A stretch of DNA of 14,920 nucleotides from Clostridia bacterium (GTDB lineage: Bacteria; Bacillota_A; Clostridia; Oscillospirales; CAG-272): assembly GCA_017552165.1 (NCBI GenBank), contig JAFZCF010000036.1, positions 1 through 14,920 on the forward strand, read 5' to 3'. Position 1 is the stretch's first letter. Each line of letters opens with the position of its first letter. The notes beneath the pieces are model-generated. The model was not told the origin of the DNA, did no database searches, and worked only from the letters and a program-made list of their open reading frames with translations. The position numbers and the translations under genes are program-made. Of this stretch, positions 1 through 7,597 are shown one piece after another.

Positions 1-11
1 GGCACCGGGAA

Positions 12-38
12 ACGAAAAAGCCGCCCGAGGGCGGCTTT
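12..38 (-). terminator. Rho-independent terminator after the small membrane protein gene
   Basis: A 10-base-pair perfect stem, AAAGCCGCCC against GGGCGGCTTT, joins bases 17-26 and 29-38 around a GA centre. On the minus strand it is followed by a T-rich tract (CTTTTTCGTTT). It begins six bases beyond the TAA of the membrane protein gene, the expected place for its terminator. The plus-strand side also has T-rich sequence (41-51), so it may stop transcription from both sides. Bases 1-11 hold nothing recognisable. Confidence 0.9.
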
Positions 39-44
39 CGGATT

Positions 45-452
45 TTATTTTATGAATCTCATATAACCGAAGAAGGGGAGGTTTTTCGCTCTGCGTTTCG
101 CCACGAAGTATATGCCGTATGCGACGTAAAACAAAGCAACGAGCCACAGGGCGATCACTATTATGACGTGAATCACGTTAAAGGCGACGCCTATCACCGG
201 GATGAGCGACAAAAGCCAGCAGAGCAGTTTTGAAATAAGCCCGACTATAAGGCACAGCACCTCAATAATGAGAGTTATCAGCCCCTGGTTCGCCCAGAAT
301 TTGCCGTATTCGGAATCCGGCGCCGAGGCGAGGGGCACGAAAAACAGCAGCCCGGTCGCGGCGCAGAGACACTCGCCGAGATATGCGCGGCGTTCGTCTT
401 CGTCAAACCGTTTCGTATATTCCTTTCCGTCGAATCTTAAACGCGAAGCCAA
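45..452 (-). CDS. Small integral membrane protein, DUF4870-like
   Basis: This 135-residue protein has a charged N-terminus (about residues 1-27) followed by hydrophobic segments at about 28-43, 56-84 and 86-118, and a basic tail (KRRAKNLPFFGY). The stretch FWANQGLITLII (52-63), followed by a hydrophobic hairpin, resembles small DUF4870-type membrane proteins, where a 'FHANQGL'-like motif precedes the membrane spans. Their biochemical role is unknown. The start is a TTG at 450-452, chosen because GGAGG (461-465 on the plus strand as CCTCC) lies 8 bases upstream and no ATG is as well placed. The gene is transcribed alone: it has its own consensus promoter at 503-531 and a strong terminator at 12-38. 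The family assignment rests on motif resemblance only. That it is a real membrane protein gene is much surer. Confidence 0.8.
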   Translation of the reverse strand: MASRLRFDGKEYTKRFDEDERRAYLGECLCAATGLLFFVPLASAPDSEYGKFWANQGLITLIIEVLCLIVGLISKLLCWLLSLIPVIGVAFNVIHVIIVIALWLVALFYVAYGIYFVAKRRAKNLPFFGYMRFIK

Positions 453-460
453 CTCTTTTT

Positions 461-465
461 CCTCC
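461..465 (-). promoter_or_regulatory. Ribosome binding site that fixes a TTG start
   Basis: The minus strand reads GGAGG followed by 8 bases (AAAAAGAG) and then TTG. The strength and spacing of this Shine-Dalgarno sequence support TTG at 452 as the initiation codon of the small membrane protein. Confidence 0.8.
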
Positions 466-502
466 GGAAATGGGCAGATGCAGTTAACCTGTCTAGAACG
501 TT

Positions 503-531
503 ATTATATATCAAAACGCGATTTTTGTCAA
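503..531 (-). promoter_or_regulatory. Perfect consensus sigma-A promoter of the small membrane protein gene
   Basis: On the minus strand a TTGACA -35 box (526-531) and a TATAAT -10 box (503-508) are separated by exactly 17 bases. Transcription should start near position 496, giving a leader of about 45 bases that holds the GGAGG ribosome binding site. Both hexamers match the consensus completely, so strong constitutive expression is expected unless a repressor acts here. Confidence 0.9.
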
Positions 532-545
532 GTGCCGGCCGAAAC

Positions 546-560
546 GGGCGTCTTACGCCC
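546..560 (-). terminator. Short stem-loop containing the glycosidase stop codon, possible weak terminator
   Basis: GGGCGT (546-551) pairs with ACGCCC (555-560) around a 3-base loop, and the TAA of the glycosidase gene lies at 553-555, inside the structure. On the minus strand the stem is followed only by GTTTCGG, not a proper T tract. It is therefore a poor intrinsic terminator, and some read-through into the downstream promoter region seems likely. Confidence 0.35.
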
Positions 561-2781
561 TTGAGATCCATATCATCTCGGAGCCGAAATCGCCCTCGAT
601 GGTGACGGTCAGCCCTTCGTTCATAAGCTGCGCGCCGGTATAGGTCGCGTTCTGTTCTTTTCTGTCCTCGAACGTAAGTCTGTAGCTCGCGTCGGGGTCT
701 AGGCCGCGCAGGGTGACGGTTTTATGCGCCCCGTCCCTGTTGCTCGGCTTCCAGAGCAGGACCATGCCGGTTATTTCTGCGTTTGAATCCGGATCATAGT
801 ATTCGAGTCCGTCCCAGTGCACGCCGTCCGGTCTCGGGAGGATGTGATACAGATTGCCGTTCCTGATAAGAGGACGCATGACGTCTTTGTACAGATTGAG
901 ATAGTACGGCCAGTACGTTTCGTGCTCGTTATTCTGTTCTCCGTGATAGTTCAGCATCACGCCGCCGACAAGGCTGCAGCGCAGGCCGTATACGTAATCG
1001 TACGACGCAGACGTGCTGCGGTCGGTTCCCTGAACGAAGCTGCCCGTGACCGTCGGGAGCTGTATCTGCGCCGGGTGTATGCAGTAGGACGCGTCGTAGA
1101 ATGACATGTGGAGAGACATATAGTCCCCGGAGTCGTCACAGTTGACGACGGACGCCTTCGTCATTGTGTAAAAATCCTTCATCGAGCCGCCTTCGCTGCA
1201 GGATTCATATCTGAATCCGGGCAGGTTTGCCGTGAGGTAGTCGACGAGCTCGCCGAATCCCACGGTGCACCAGTACGAGACGTCGGTGCTTCCCGTGGCG
1301 CCGTGACGGTTTTCCTTGACTCCGTTTTTGCCCGTTGAGATGATGGGTTCAAAGTCCGAGCGCCAGGTCGTTATTCCGTTCGACGCGAAAAATTTCTGCA
1401 GATAATTCTGATAGAAAGCCACGCAGTCCGCGTTTCCGAGGTCGGCGCCTTTGCCGTTGCTGCTCGTAACTCCGAACCATTCGGGATGTCCTCCCTCGCC
1501 CTTTGACGACGGCTCATTCGGATCGTCGACCATATGATCGCGGAGAAGCACGTAAGCGGTCATGGAGACGCCGTTTTCCCTGAGTTTTTCCGTATATTCG
1601 GGTATGTTTGACGCGCCTTCAAGATTCACCCAGTAAAGATAATCCGGATTGCGTACGTCCAGAGGACCGAATTTGAACCAGCTTCCGTCCTCGTTCCACC
1701 AGGCGATGTCCCATTTTATGGATTCCATTCCCCAGCGAACGGCGTCGGCGCTGATCATCTGAAGGTCGCCCTGTACGAGCGGTTCGCATTCGTTATCGTA
1801 AACGTTTGACGGGGCTTTGTATCTGAGAAACCAGCGCTTGAAAACGTTTGACCCGTCGTCCACATCACCGTCATATGCGCCGAGGTAGACCGACGGTACC
1901 CGGAATGTGCATTTCGGGGGCAGCTGAGTCGTGAAGTCGTAAACCGTCGCGCCGTCCTTTACGGAAAAGTCCCCGATATGGACGGAAAGGGAAGCGCCGC
2001 CGTTTTCCTTGCCTGTAGCGTCTATACGGCCGTTAGTCCATTCGAGAGCGAAATATATCCCGTGCGTTTCGAAATCGAGATACATCATCGGGATACTGCC
2101 GTTTAAGTTCCAGCCGCTCTCAATGCTGTTTGCCGCGTGTGCCGAAACGCCGTTTGAGAGCTTGCGGGTCTTTATCCCTTTTCCGGTGAAAGACACACCG
2201 TTGGGGTCAGACACGGTCCAGTACAAAGTGTATCCCTCGGCGACTCCGCTTTCCTTGCTGAACGTCCAGGCCGTCGGGATTTTGTCCCCCGCCACCGACG
2301 CCGTAAAGAACGCGCCCGGGGCAAGCTCGTGCGTGACCGTGCCTTCGTTTATGATCTCTCCGAAAAACTCAAACGGTCCCGGAGACTCCGGGCGGGCGAC
2401 GATATTCCAATGATAGGTGAGGGCAAGCTGCTCGCAGGTGAATCTGAGAGAAAAGCCTCGGCCGCCTTTCCCGTCGTCATAATCTTTGTAATCCCGGTAG
2501 GTCCAGGAATAGTCCGCGCCGAGGTCGGGAAGGGAACATTCGGTCGGAGCTTTGACGGTCTCCGTTCCGCTTTCGGTCCTGAGCGAGGTTATGAACGGCT
2601 TGCCGTCACGGAGCGTGACCGCGGTTTCCGACGTCAGAGATTTCAGTACGAACACCGTTTCTTCTCCCTCTGTTTTCACTTTCGGCGTGCGGTCGGTGTC
2701 ATCTTCGCCGGCTTCCGAGCACGACGCGAGGACAAACAGCGCCGTTAAGACCAAAATTAATATGATCGCAGCTTTTTTCAT
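553..2781 (-). CDS. Secreted lipoprotein alpha-galactosidase-like glycoside hydrolase, GH36 / clan GH-D
   Basis: This 742-residue protein starts with a lipoprotein signal peptide: KK, a hydrophobic core and the lipobox LASC with Cys21, so it should be anchored on the outside of the membrane. Residues about 40-295 are beta-rich, as in the GH36 N-terminal supersandwich. Residues about 330-640 form the TIM barrel. WRSDFEP (473-479) supplies the likely nucleophile Asp476, ESCSEGG (526-532) matches the ESCSSGG signature of GH36, and CDDSGD (548-553) should hold the acid/base Asp. The C-terminus (about 650-742), with a GLDPDASYRLT-type stretch, resembles the family's terminal beta-sandwich. The expected reaction is release of alpha-galactosyl groups from oligosaccharides or glycans, but substrate specificity cannot be read from the sequence. 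GGAGG lies 7 bases before the ATG. The nucleotidyltransferase gene ends 112 bases upstream with an inverted repeat between them, so co-transcription or separate control are both possible. Confidence 0.85.
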   Translation of the reverse strand: MKKAAIILILVLTALFVLASCSEAGEDDTDRTPKVKTEGEETVFVLKSLTSETAVTLRDGKPFITSLRTESGTETVKAPTECSLPDLGADYSWTYRDYKDYDDGKGGRGFSLRFTCEQLALTYHWNIVARPESPGPFEFFGEIINEGTVTHELAPGAFFTASVAGDKIPTAWTFSKESGVAEGYTLYWTVSDPNGVSFTGKGIKTRKLSNGVSAHAANSIESGWNLNGSIPMMYLDFETHGIYFALEWTNGRIDATGKENGGASLSVHIGDFSVKDGATVYDFTTQLPPKCTFRVPSVYLGAYDGDVDDGSNVFKRWFLRYKAPSNVYDNECEPLVQGDLQMISADAVRWGMESIKWDIAWWNEDGSWFKFGPLDVRNPDYLYWVNLEGASNIPEYTEKLRENGVSMTAYVLLRDHMVDDPNEPSSKGEGGHPEWFGVTSSNGKGADLGNADCVAFYQNYLQKFFASNGITTWRSDFEPIISTGKNGVKENRHGATGSTDVSYWCTVGFGELVDYLTANLPGFRYESCSEGGSMKDFYTMTKASVVNCDDSGDYMSLHMSFYDASYCIHPAQIQLPTVTGSFVQGTDRSTSASYDYVYGLRCSLVGGVMLNYHGEQNNEHETYWPYYLNLYKDVMRPLIRNGNLYHILPRPDGVHWDGLEYYDPDSNAEITGMVLLWKPSNRDGAHKTVTLRGLDPDASYRLTFEDRKEQNATYTGAQLMNEGLTVTIEGDFGSEMIWISRA

Positions 2782-2824
2782 TGTTGACCCTCCGAGGTTG
2801 CCGATTCGGGCTTGATTACAAACA

Positions 2825-2875
2825 GTTCCGCAATCCTGCAGACAAAAAGACGTGATGAACGCACGATTGCGGAAC
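2825..2875. repeat. Inverted repeat with 11-base arms in the gap before the glycosidase gene
   Basis: GTTCCGCAATC (2825-2835) and GATTGCGGAAC (2865-2875) are perfect reverse complements separated by 29 bases. The feature fills much of the 112-base gap between the nucleotidyltransferase stop and the glycosidase start. On the minus strand the RNA could fold into a long-loop hairpin followed by CTGTTTGTAA, which is only moderately T-rich. It may be a weak terminator or attenuator for the upstream gene, an mRNA-stabilising structure, or a two-site operator for a sugar regulator. I see no convincing -10/-35 pair in the gap. Confidence 0.6.
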
Positions 2876-2893
2876 GGATTCGGATATTATCGT

Positions 2894-3718
2894 TCAGTCC
2901 CAGAGACTCTCGGGATATACTCCGGCTTCCGTCAGCTTTCTGATGTTTTCGCAGACGAGCGCCTTGTCCTCGCGGTAGGTCATGCCGAACCACACGGCGG
3001 AGGTCCTGAGAGCCACGACGCGGCGCTGGCCGGACGTGGCGAGCTCGCCGATGACCGTCGGGATGAGATACTCGTTCTTTCTGATGTCGGGAGCCGTCTG
3101 CAGGAATTTTACGATCCCGTCGTCGAGGATGTCGAAAATATCCGGTTTGAGCCCCCAGAGGTTCATGGAGACCGGCGTGTTCTTGGGGAACGGAGAGGTC
3201 TTTTCTATTCCGTGCGTCTCGGTTATCCCGGTCAGGAAGCCGTTTTCGATTTTGCACACCCCGCGCGACACGCCGCCGTTGTCCGAAAGAGTGTTGAACA
3301 GGTCGTAGGCGACCATCGAATAATCGGGAAGGGAAAGACTGTTGTGGATAAGCGAAAAGGCCTCGGCGCCGTAAAAGTCGTCAGCGTTGAGAATTGCGAA
3401 CGGCGTGTCGACGACGTTTCTCGCCGAGAGCACGGCGTCGCCCGTTCCAAGCGGCTTTTTGCGGAATGTCGGTATGCTCTGGAATGCGTAGGCGGTCTCC
3501 ACGTGACGGGAGATCCTGTCGCCGCAGATTTCCCTGAAATCCTTTTCGATCTCGTGCTTGATGATGAAGACGACCTTGTCAAATCCGGCGCGGAGCGCGT
3601 CGTAGACAGAGTAGTCGAGGAGGACCTCGCCGTGCGAGCCGACGGGTTCGAGCTGTTTTATTCCGCCGAAACGGGATCCCATTCCGGCCGCCATTATAAC
3701 GAGTGTTGAGTTTGCCAT
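2894..3718 (-). CDS. NDP-sugar pyrophosphorylase-like nucleotidyltransferase
   Basis: This 274-residue protein belongs to the NTP_transferase Rossmann-like family, which joins a sugar 1-phosphate to a nucleoside triphosphate. The N-terminal signature MAAGMGSRFGGIKQ (9-22) is the nucleotide-binding loop, with the Arg and Lys used in catalysis. KPLGTGDAV (88-96) is the base-contacting segment. NADDFYG (111-117) carries the metal-binding Asp, and SMNLWG (184-189) and WFGMTYREDK (243-252) are further conserved blocks of this bacterial subfamily, whose members are usually annotated only as nucleotidyltransferases. The sugar and nucleotide cannot be assigned. GAGGG lies 7 bases before the ATG. The DUF1015 gene ends 39 bases upstream and the glycosidase follows, but no glycosyltransferase or dehydratase is nearby to indicate a capsule or cell-wall pathway. 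It could equally serve sugar salvage together with the glycosidase. Confidence 0.85.
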   Translation of the reverse strand: MANSTLVIMAAGMGSRFGGIKQLEPVGSHGEVLLDYSVYDALRAGFDKVVFIIKHEIEKDFREICGDRISRHVETAYAFQSIPTFRKKPLGTGDAVLSARNVVDTPFAILNADDFYGAEAFSLIHNSLSLPDYSMVAYDLFNTLSDNGGVSRGVCKIENGFLTGITETHGIEKTSPFPKNTPVSMNLWGLKPDIFDILDDGIVKFLQTAPDIRKNEYLIPTVIGELATSGQRRVVALRTSAVWFGMTYREDKALVCENIRKLTEAGVYPESLWD

Positions 3719-3757
3719 TGTTTTACCCTCTGTTCTGATAATATATTACCGGAGCCG

Positions 3758-4864
3758 TCAGCGCGAACGCATGAGCTCCATATAATAACGTTTTTCAAAC
3801 GCGCTCCCCATGGAGAAGGCTTTTCTCGGCAGAACGCCGTGCTCCGATACCCACGGAAAGAGACTCTTTTTGTCGATGCCGCCGAAAACGAATCCGGCGT
3901 TTTTGCCGTCCGACGCGAGCGATATGAGCTCGTCGAGCCCGTGGATATAATCGACGGACGACTCCGGGCATATCCTCAAATATTCGGACAGGATACTGTC
4001 AACAAACGAGACGGGAAGCCCGGGAGAATAAAATTCTTCGCGCCTGTCCCCGCATATCAGTGAAACGGCGTTTCCGTCCCCGCCCTTCGGGATGAGGGAC
4101 AGCAGAGCGTCGTAACGGACGTTTTTTACGACCCTGTATATCGGCTCGAATACTATGGCTTCGTCGTTCAGCGAGACCACCTCGGCGAGCGCGTACGACA
4201 CACCGGCGGACTTGGCGGCGGCGAGGGAATGATTCCCGTCGCCGACGATCAGCGAGACGCCGTTTTCATCCGGCGCAATCTCCGCCGTGAAACGCGCCTT
4301 CGCCCCGTCGGACATGAGACTCCCGCGCACGTGCCCTCCGCCTCCCGGCAGATCGACGTCGTAGACCACGGGGCCCGTGACCTCATCCGGCACGGCGCGC
4401 GTCGAGTTTGTGAAAAGCATGATATGCGGCAGATCCACCGGCGCGCCCCGGCGTATCGCCGCCCTGGGCGGCACCCTCTCGGGTACCGTCTCCTCGGTCG
4501 GCCTGAGGAGGCCGTCCGGATACTCTCCGAGATCGACTGCGCCGACCACGCCCCGCCGCACCTTTCCGGACGGCAGAGTGCGCTCGACAAAGATCATCGC
4601 GTCGGGGTACGTCGCGAAAAAGTCAGATCCGAGATATTCCGCCATGGTTTCCCTGATGACGGGTATCCTCTCCCCGGCCTCGGAAAGGAACGCCTCGGGG
4701 AGTATCAGGCGCAGCGTCGAGGGCTCGTCCCCGACGAGGCCGTCGAGCCGGCGCCAGTAATCCGGGTCGGAGGTAAACTGATCGCAGGCGATCACCGGCC
4801 AGGAGGACGTCACCTTTTTCGGCAGGATGATATCCGCCGGGCGGAAAAACCGTTTATTCATCAT
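3758..4864 (-). CDS. DUF1015 family protein of unknown biochemical function
   Basis: With the start chosen here the product has 368 residues, somewhat short for a family often near 400. Diagnostic blocks are ADIILPKK (10-17), ACDQFTSDPDYW (26-37), RPTEETVPER (121-130), GDGNHSLAAAK (208-218, the family's DGNHS/DGHHR-type motif) and LPRKAFSMGSAFEKRYYME (345-363). The family is widespread in Bacillota and other phyla, and I know of no settled function. The reading frame is open for 50 more codons upstream, inside the CNNM gene. I place the start at the ATG 4862-4864 because a strong GGAGG (4872-4876) lies 7 bases before it, the conserved domain begins at once, and ATGA overlaps the upstream stop codon by 4 bases. 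This indicates translational coupling with the CNNM pair, so a shared physiological role is possible but unproven. Confidence 0.85.
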   Translation of the reverse strand: MMNKRFFRPADIILPKKVTSSWPVIACDQFTSDPDYWRRLDGLVGDEPSTLRLILPEAFLSEAGERIPVIRETMAEYLGSDFFATYPDAMIFVERTLPSGKVRRGVVGAVDLGEYPDGLLRPTEETVPERVPPRAAIRRGAPVDLPHIMLFTNSTRAVPDEVTGPVVYDVDLPGGGGHVRGSLMSDGAKARFTAEIAPDENGVSLIVGDGNHSLAAAKSAGVSYALAEVVSLNDEAIVFEPIYRVVKNVRYDALLSLIPKGGDGNAVSLICGDRREEFYSPGLPVSFVDSILSEYLRICPESSVDYIHGLDELISLASDGKNAGFVFGGIDKKSLFPWVSEHGVLPRKAFSMGSAFEKRYYMELMRSR

Positions 4865-6156
4865 ATCTTTTCCTCCTCGTCCGGCTGTTCGGTCTTTTCG
4901 GCGCGGACGGAGCTGACGCACATATCGTCCATGCCGGTCACAGTTATTTTCAGCGATTTGAAAGTAAACGAAGCGTTCAACTCCGGCTCGGCGTTGAGCA
5001 TTTCCGTCGCCCATCCGCCGACCGTGGTGTATTCGCTCTCAAAGTCGTCGCCGGGATCGACGTCGACGGCGTCAAAGAAATCGCTTATGTTCATGTCTCC
5101 GCTGACGTCAAAGACGTTTTCGCTCTTTTCTTCGACGTCGACGGTGATCTCCTCGTTCTCGTCCCATATATCTCCGACGAGCTCCTCGAGGATGTCCTCG
5201 ACGGTGACGGCGCCGAGAGTACCGCCGAACTCGTCTATGACGATGGCTATATGGGTCTTGGTCCTGCGCATTTTGTCGAGCGCGACGGGCAGGCGCATCG
5301 TCTTGTGAATAAAGAGCGGCTTTATGAGCATACCCTCGAGCTTTTCGCGGGTGAGCGGCTCATCGGATACCTCTTTGTAATATCTTTTGAGCAGAAGGAT
5401 GCCGACTATGTCGTCGATGTCCTCTCCGCAGACGGGAATGCGCGAATAGGCGGATTCCTCAATCGTTTTTTCCGCGTCCTCCGGGTCGTCGAGGAATATC
5501 GTCGTCAGCTCGGTGCGCGGGGTCATTATCTCGCGTACTATCGTATCGTGGAAGGTCAGCGTGGACTGGAGAAGCTCGTTCTTGTTCTCGTCGATGACTC
5601 CCTCTTCCTCGGCGGTCTCGATTATCATCGAGAGCTCGTCCTCGGTGACGGTCGGCTCCTCCTCGCTCTGATCCTTGCCCCACAGTTTTGAGAGGAGTTT
5701 TATTATCAGCATGACGAGGAATACGACGGGATAAAGGATACCCGTCACGATCCTGACCGGGAGGGCAAAGCGGTAAACGAGCGTGTCCGCGTGCTGTTTC
5801 GCTATGACCTTCGGGATTATCTCGCAGAATACGAGGACGATGAGCGTCAGGGAGACGGTCGAGACGAAGGTCGCGAAGCCCTCGCCGGCGCTGTTCCCGA
5901 GCCAGCCGATGAGGAGCATCGTCGCGCACGTCGAGGCCCCGATATTTGCGAGATTGTTGCCTATCAGTATCGCGCAGAGAGCGGATCCGAAGTTTTCGGA
6001 GATCCTGTCGGCGAGCGAGGCAAAGGGCTTGCCGTCCTCCGCCGCTCCCTTGAGACGGATCTTGTTGGCTGAGTTGAATGTCATCTCCGACGCGGAAAAG
6101 CCGGCTGACAGGACGCACAGCACGAAAATAATGCCGATAAGAACGCCGTCACTCAT
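4861..6156 (-). CDS. CNNM/CorC-type membrane protein with CBS pair (second of the tandem)
   Basis: This 431-residue protein has the standard layout of the family formerly called hemolysin-like (HlyC/CorC). A DUF21/CNNM membrane domain occupies about 1-185, with SASEMTFNSANKIRLK (21-36), IGNNLANI (65-72) and CEIIPKVIAKQHAD (111-124). A CBS pair follows at about 205-335, with VREIMTPRTE (207-216) and DEFGGTLGAVTVEDILEELV (308-327). A CorC_HlyC domain lies at about 345-415. CNNM proteins are linked to magnesium or other divalent-cation export, with the CBS pair sensing adenine nucleotides. The ion here is not shown by the sequence. AGGAGG lies 6 bases before the ATG, and the start overlaps the upstream paralogue by 8 bases, so the two are co-translated and may form a heterodimer. 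The acidic tail QPDEEEKI is probably disordered. Confidence 0.92.
   Translation of the reverse strand: MSDGVLIGIIFVLCVLSAGFSASEMTFNSANKIRLKGAAEDGKPFASLADRISENFGSALCAILIGNNLANIGASTCATMLLIGWLGNSAGEGFATFVSTVSLTLIVLVFCEIIPKVIAKQHADTLVYRFALPVRIVTGILYPVVFLVMLIIKLLSKLWGKDQSEEEPTVTEDELSMIIETAEEEGVIDENKNELLQSTLTFHDTIVREIMTPRTELTTIFLDDPEDAEKTIEESAYSRIPVCGEDIDDIVGILLLKRYYKEVSDEPLTREKLEGMLIKPLFIHKTMRLPVALDKMRRTKTHIAIVIDEFGGTLGAVTVEDILEELVGDIWDENEEITVDVEEKSENVFDVSGDMNISDFFDAVDVDPGDDFESEYTTVGGWATEMLNAEPELNASFTFKSLKITVTGMDDMCVSSVRAEKTEQPDEEEKI
4872..4876 (-). promoter_or_regulatory. Ribosome binding site that fixes the DUF1015 start
   Basis: GAGGAGG lies within the last codons of the CNNM gene, with 7 bases between GGAGG and the ATG at 4864. 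It supports the 368-residue product over a longer frame that would lie inside the upstream gene. Confidence 0.75.
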
Positions 6157-7549
6157 CTTCGGCCTCCTTTTGCGCCGAGGCGAGCAGTTCGCTTATCTCG
6201 TCGTCGTCGAGCGGGTGGATGACGATATACGCGGGTTCGCCGTCCTCCGAAACGTCCTCCGCGGATATGCTGATGCGTCCGCGGTAAATGAAGCTCTCCT
6301 CCTCGCCGTCCGGGTTTTCGACGTTCTCGAAATACAGCTGACGGAGTGTCTTTCTCGCGTCCTCGCGGTTTTTGCATACGTAGCCGAACCGCCCGAAGGC
6401 GTCGCCGCAGGTGAGGGTCGGAACGGCGCGGAAATAGTTCCCGCCGAGCTTGATGAAGCTCTCGTCGACCTCCTCGTCCTCGTCCCATATCTCGCCGACG
6501 AGCTCCTCGAGCAGGTCTTCTATCGTGACGAGCCCGCAGACGGAGCCGTCCTCGTGGTCAGTCACGAGGGTGAGATACGTCTTGCTTTTCTGCATGTCGC
6601 GGAGCAGCTTGTCGACCGGCGTGTCGTCGGGGACGAAGGTGACAGGCGTGATTATGCCGCGCACGTCGAGTTTTTCGGGCGAGCCGGCGCGGCGCAGTTC
6701 TCTGAAATACGTCCTTACGTTGAGCAGGCCGACGTATTTTTTATCGCCGTTCCCGTCGCTTTCGCATACCGGGATGCGGGAGTGGTTGGTTTCTTTGAGC
6801 AGCCCGAGCATTTCGTCCGGGCCGAGCGAGAGATCTGCCGAGACTATGTCGTCCGGCATGGTCATTATCTCCGAGACCTCGGTCTCGGAAAATACGAGCG
6901 CACTCCTTATGAGGTCGCTCTGCTCTTCGTCGACGACGCCCTCCTCCTCGGCCGTGTCGATTATATCCTGTATCTCATCCTCGGTATACGAGGGCGCGTC
7001 CGGCTTGCCGAACAGTTTGGTCACGAGCCCCGAAAGCTTGAGAAACAGGAAGGTGAGCGGCCTGAAAAGCCGCATGAAGAATATCGTCGGGGATGCGAAC
7101 GACAGGCATAGACTGTCCGCGCGGTCGTTTGCCGCGCTCTTCGGTATCATTTCGCTGAACATAAAGACGACGGCGGTGGAGACGAGCGTCGTCAGGGTCC
7201 CGACGATTCCGGAGCTGCCGTAGGCGCGGACCGCGACGAGCGCGGCGACCGAGCCGGCGGCTATATGGGTTATATTGTTGCCGATAAGAAGCGCGGTTAT
7301 GGCGCGCTCGAAATTCGCGTCGATAAGCATGACTTTTTTCGCACGCCTGTCGCCGTCCTCGGCCTTGCTTTTGACCTTGACTCTGTTCATCGCGGCAAAA
7401 GCCGACTCGGCGGCGGCGAAAAACGCCCCCGCGATGATCAGAAAGATAAACAGAATTATAAGCAGCGCCGTGATCCCGCCGTCGGGTGTTCCCGCCGCGG
7501 GGTCCGGCAATGGTATCGGTATGGTTCCGTTACCGGGATCTCCGTCCAT
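6149..7549 (-). CDS. CNNM/CorC-type membrane protein with CBS pair (first of the tandem)
   Basis: This 466-residue paralogue of the downstream gene begins with a Pro/Gly-rich extension (residues 1-25). The DUF21/CNNM domain (about 26-185) has AAAESAFAAMNRVKVK (45-60), IGNNITHI (89-96) and EMIPKSAANDRAD (133-145). CBS motifs occupy about 222-352, including SEIMTMPDD (226-234) and GLVTIEDLLEELVGEIWDED (339-358). The CorC_HlyC-like part (about 362-448) is more divergent than in the second copy. In the first CBS region the usual 'MTPR' is MTMPDD, and the typical 'DEFGG' is replaced by DHEDGS (331-336), so nucleotide sensing may differ. The gene is first in its operon: a perfect consensus promoter lies at 7598-7626, and AAGGAAGTGAT, a near-complete match to the anti-Shine-Dalgarno complement, precedes the ATG by about 10 bases. 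Confidence 0.9.
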   Translation of the reverse strand: MDGDPGNGTIPIPLPDPAAGTPDGGITALLIILFIFLIIAGAFFAAAESAFAAMNRVKVKSKAEDGDRRAKKVMLIDANFERAITALLIGNNITHIAAGSVAALVAVRAYGSSGIVGTLTTLVSTAVVFMFSEMIPKSAANDRADSLCLSFASPTIFFMRLFRPLTFLFLKLSGLVTKLFGKPDAPSYTEDEIQDIIDTAEEEGVVDEEQSDLIRSALVFSETEVSEIMTMPDDIVSADLSLGPDEMLGLLKETNHSRIPVCESDGNGDKKYVGLLNVRTYFRELRRAGSPEKLDVRGIITPVTFVPDDTPVDKLLRDMQKSKTYLTLVTDHEDGSVCGLVTIEDLLEELVGEIWDEDEEVDESFIKLGGNYFRAVPTLTCGDAFGRFGYVCKNREDARKTLRQLYFENVENPDGEEESFIYRGRISISAEDVSEDGEPAYIVIHPLDDDEISELLASAQKEAEDE

Positions 7550-7597
7550 TAAGACAAATCACTTCCTTTGTGTTAAAAGAATTAAAATCAAATCAAT

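Noticed and set aside
3739..3748. TAATATATTA upstream of the nucleotidyltransferase as a -10 box or operator
   Set aside because: No -35-like hexamer lies at suitable distance, and a 10-base AT palindrome is weak evidence alone. The gene is more simply explained by read-through from the DUF1015 gene 39 bases upstream.
4865..5014. 50-codon N-terminal extension of the DUF1015 protein
   Set aside because: It lies wholly inside the CNNM gene in another frame, its Arg-rich translation looks random, and the strong ribosome site and conserved domain both point to the ATG at 4864.
5783..7111. Long plus-strand open frame opposite the first CNNM gene (also 4229-5308, 9263-10609 and 11262-12245)
   Set aside because: These are antisense shadows of well-supported genes in GC-rich DNA. 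Their translations have no recognisable domains, are low in plausibility, and have no promoter or ribosome site that I can see.
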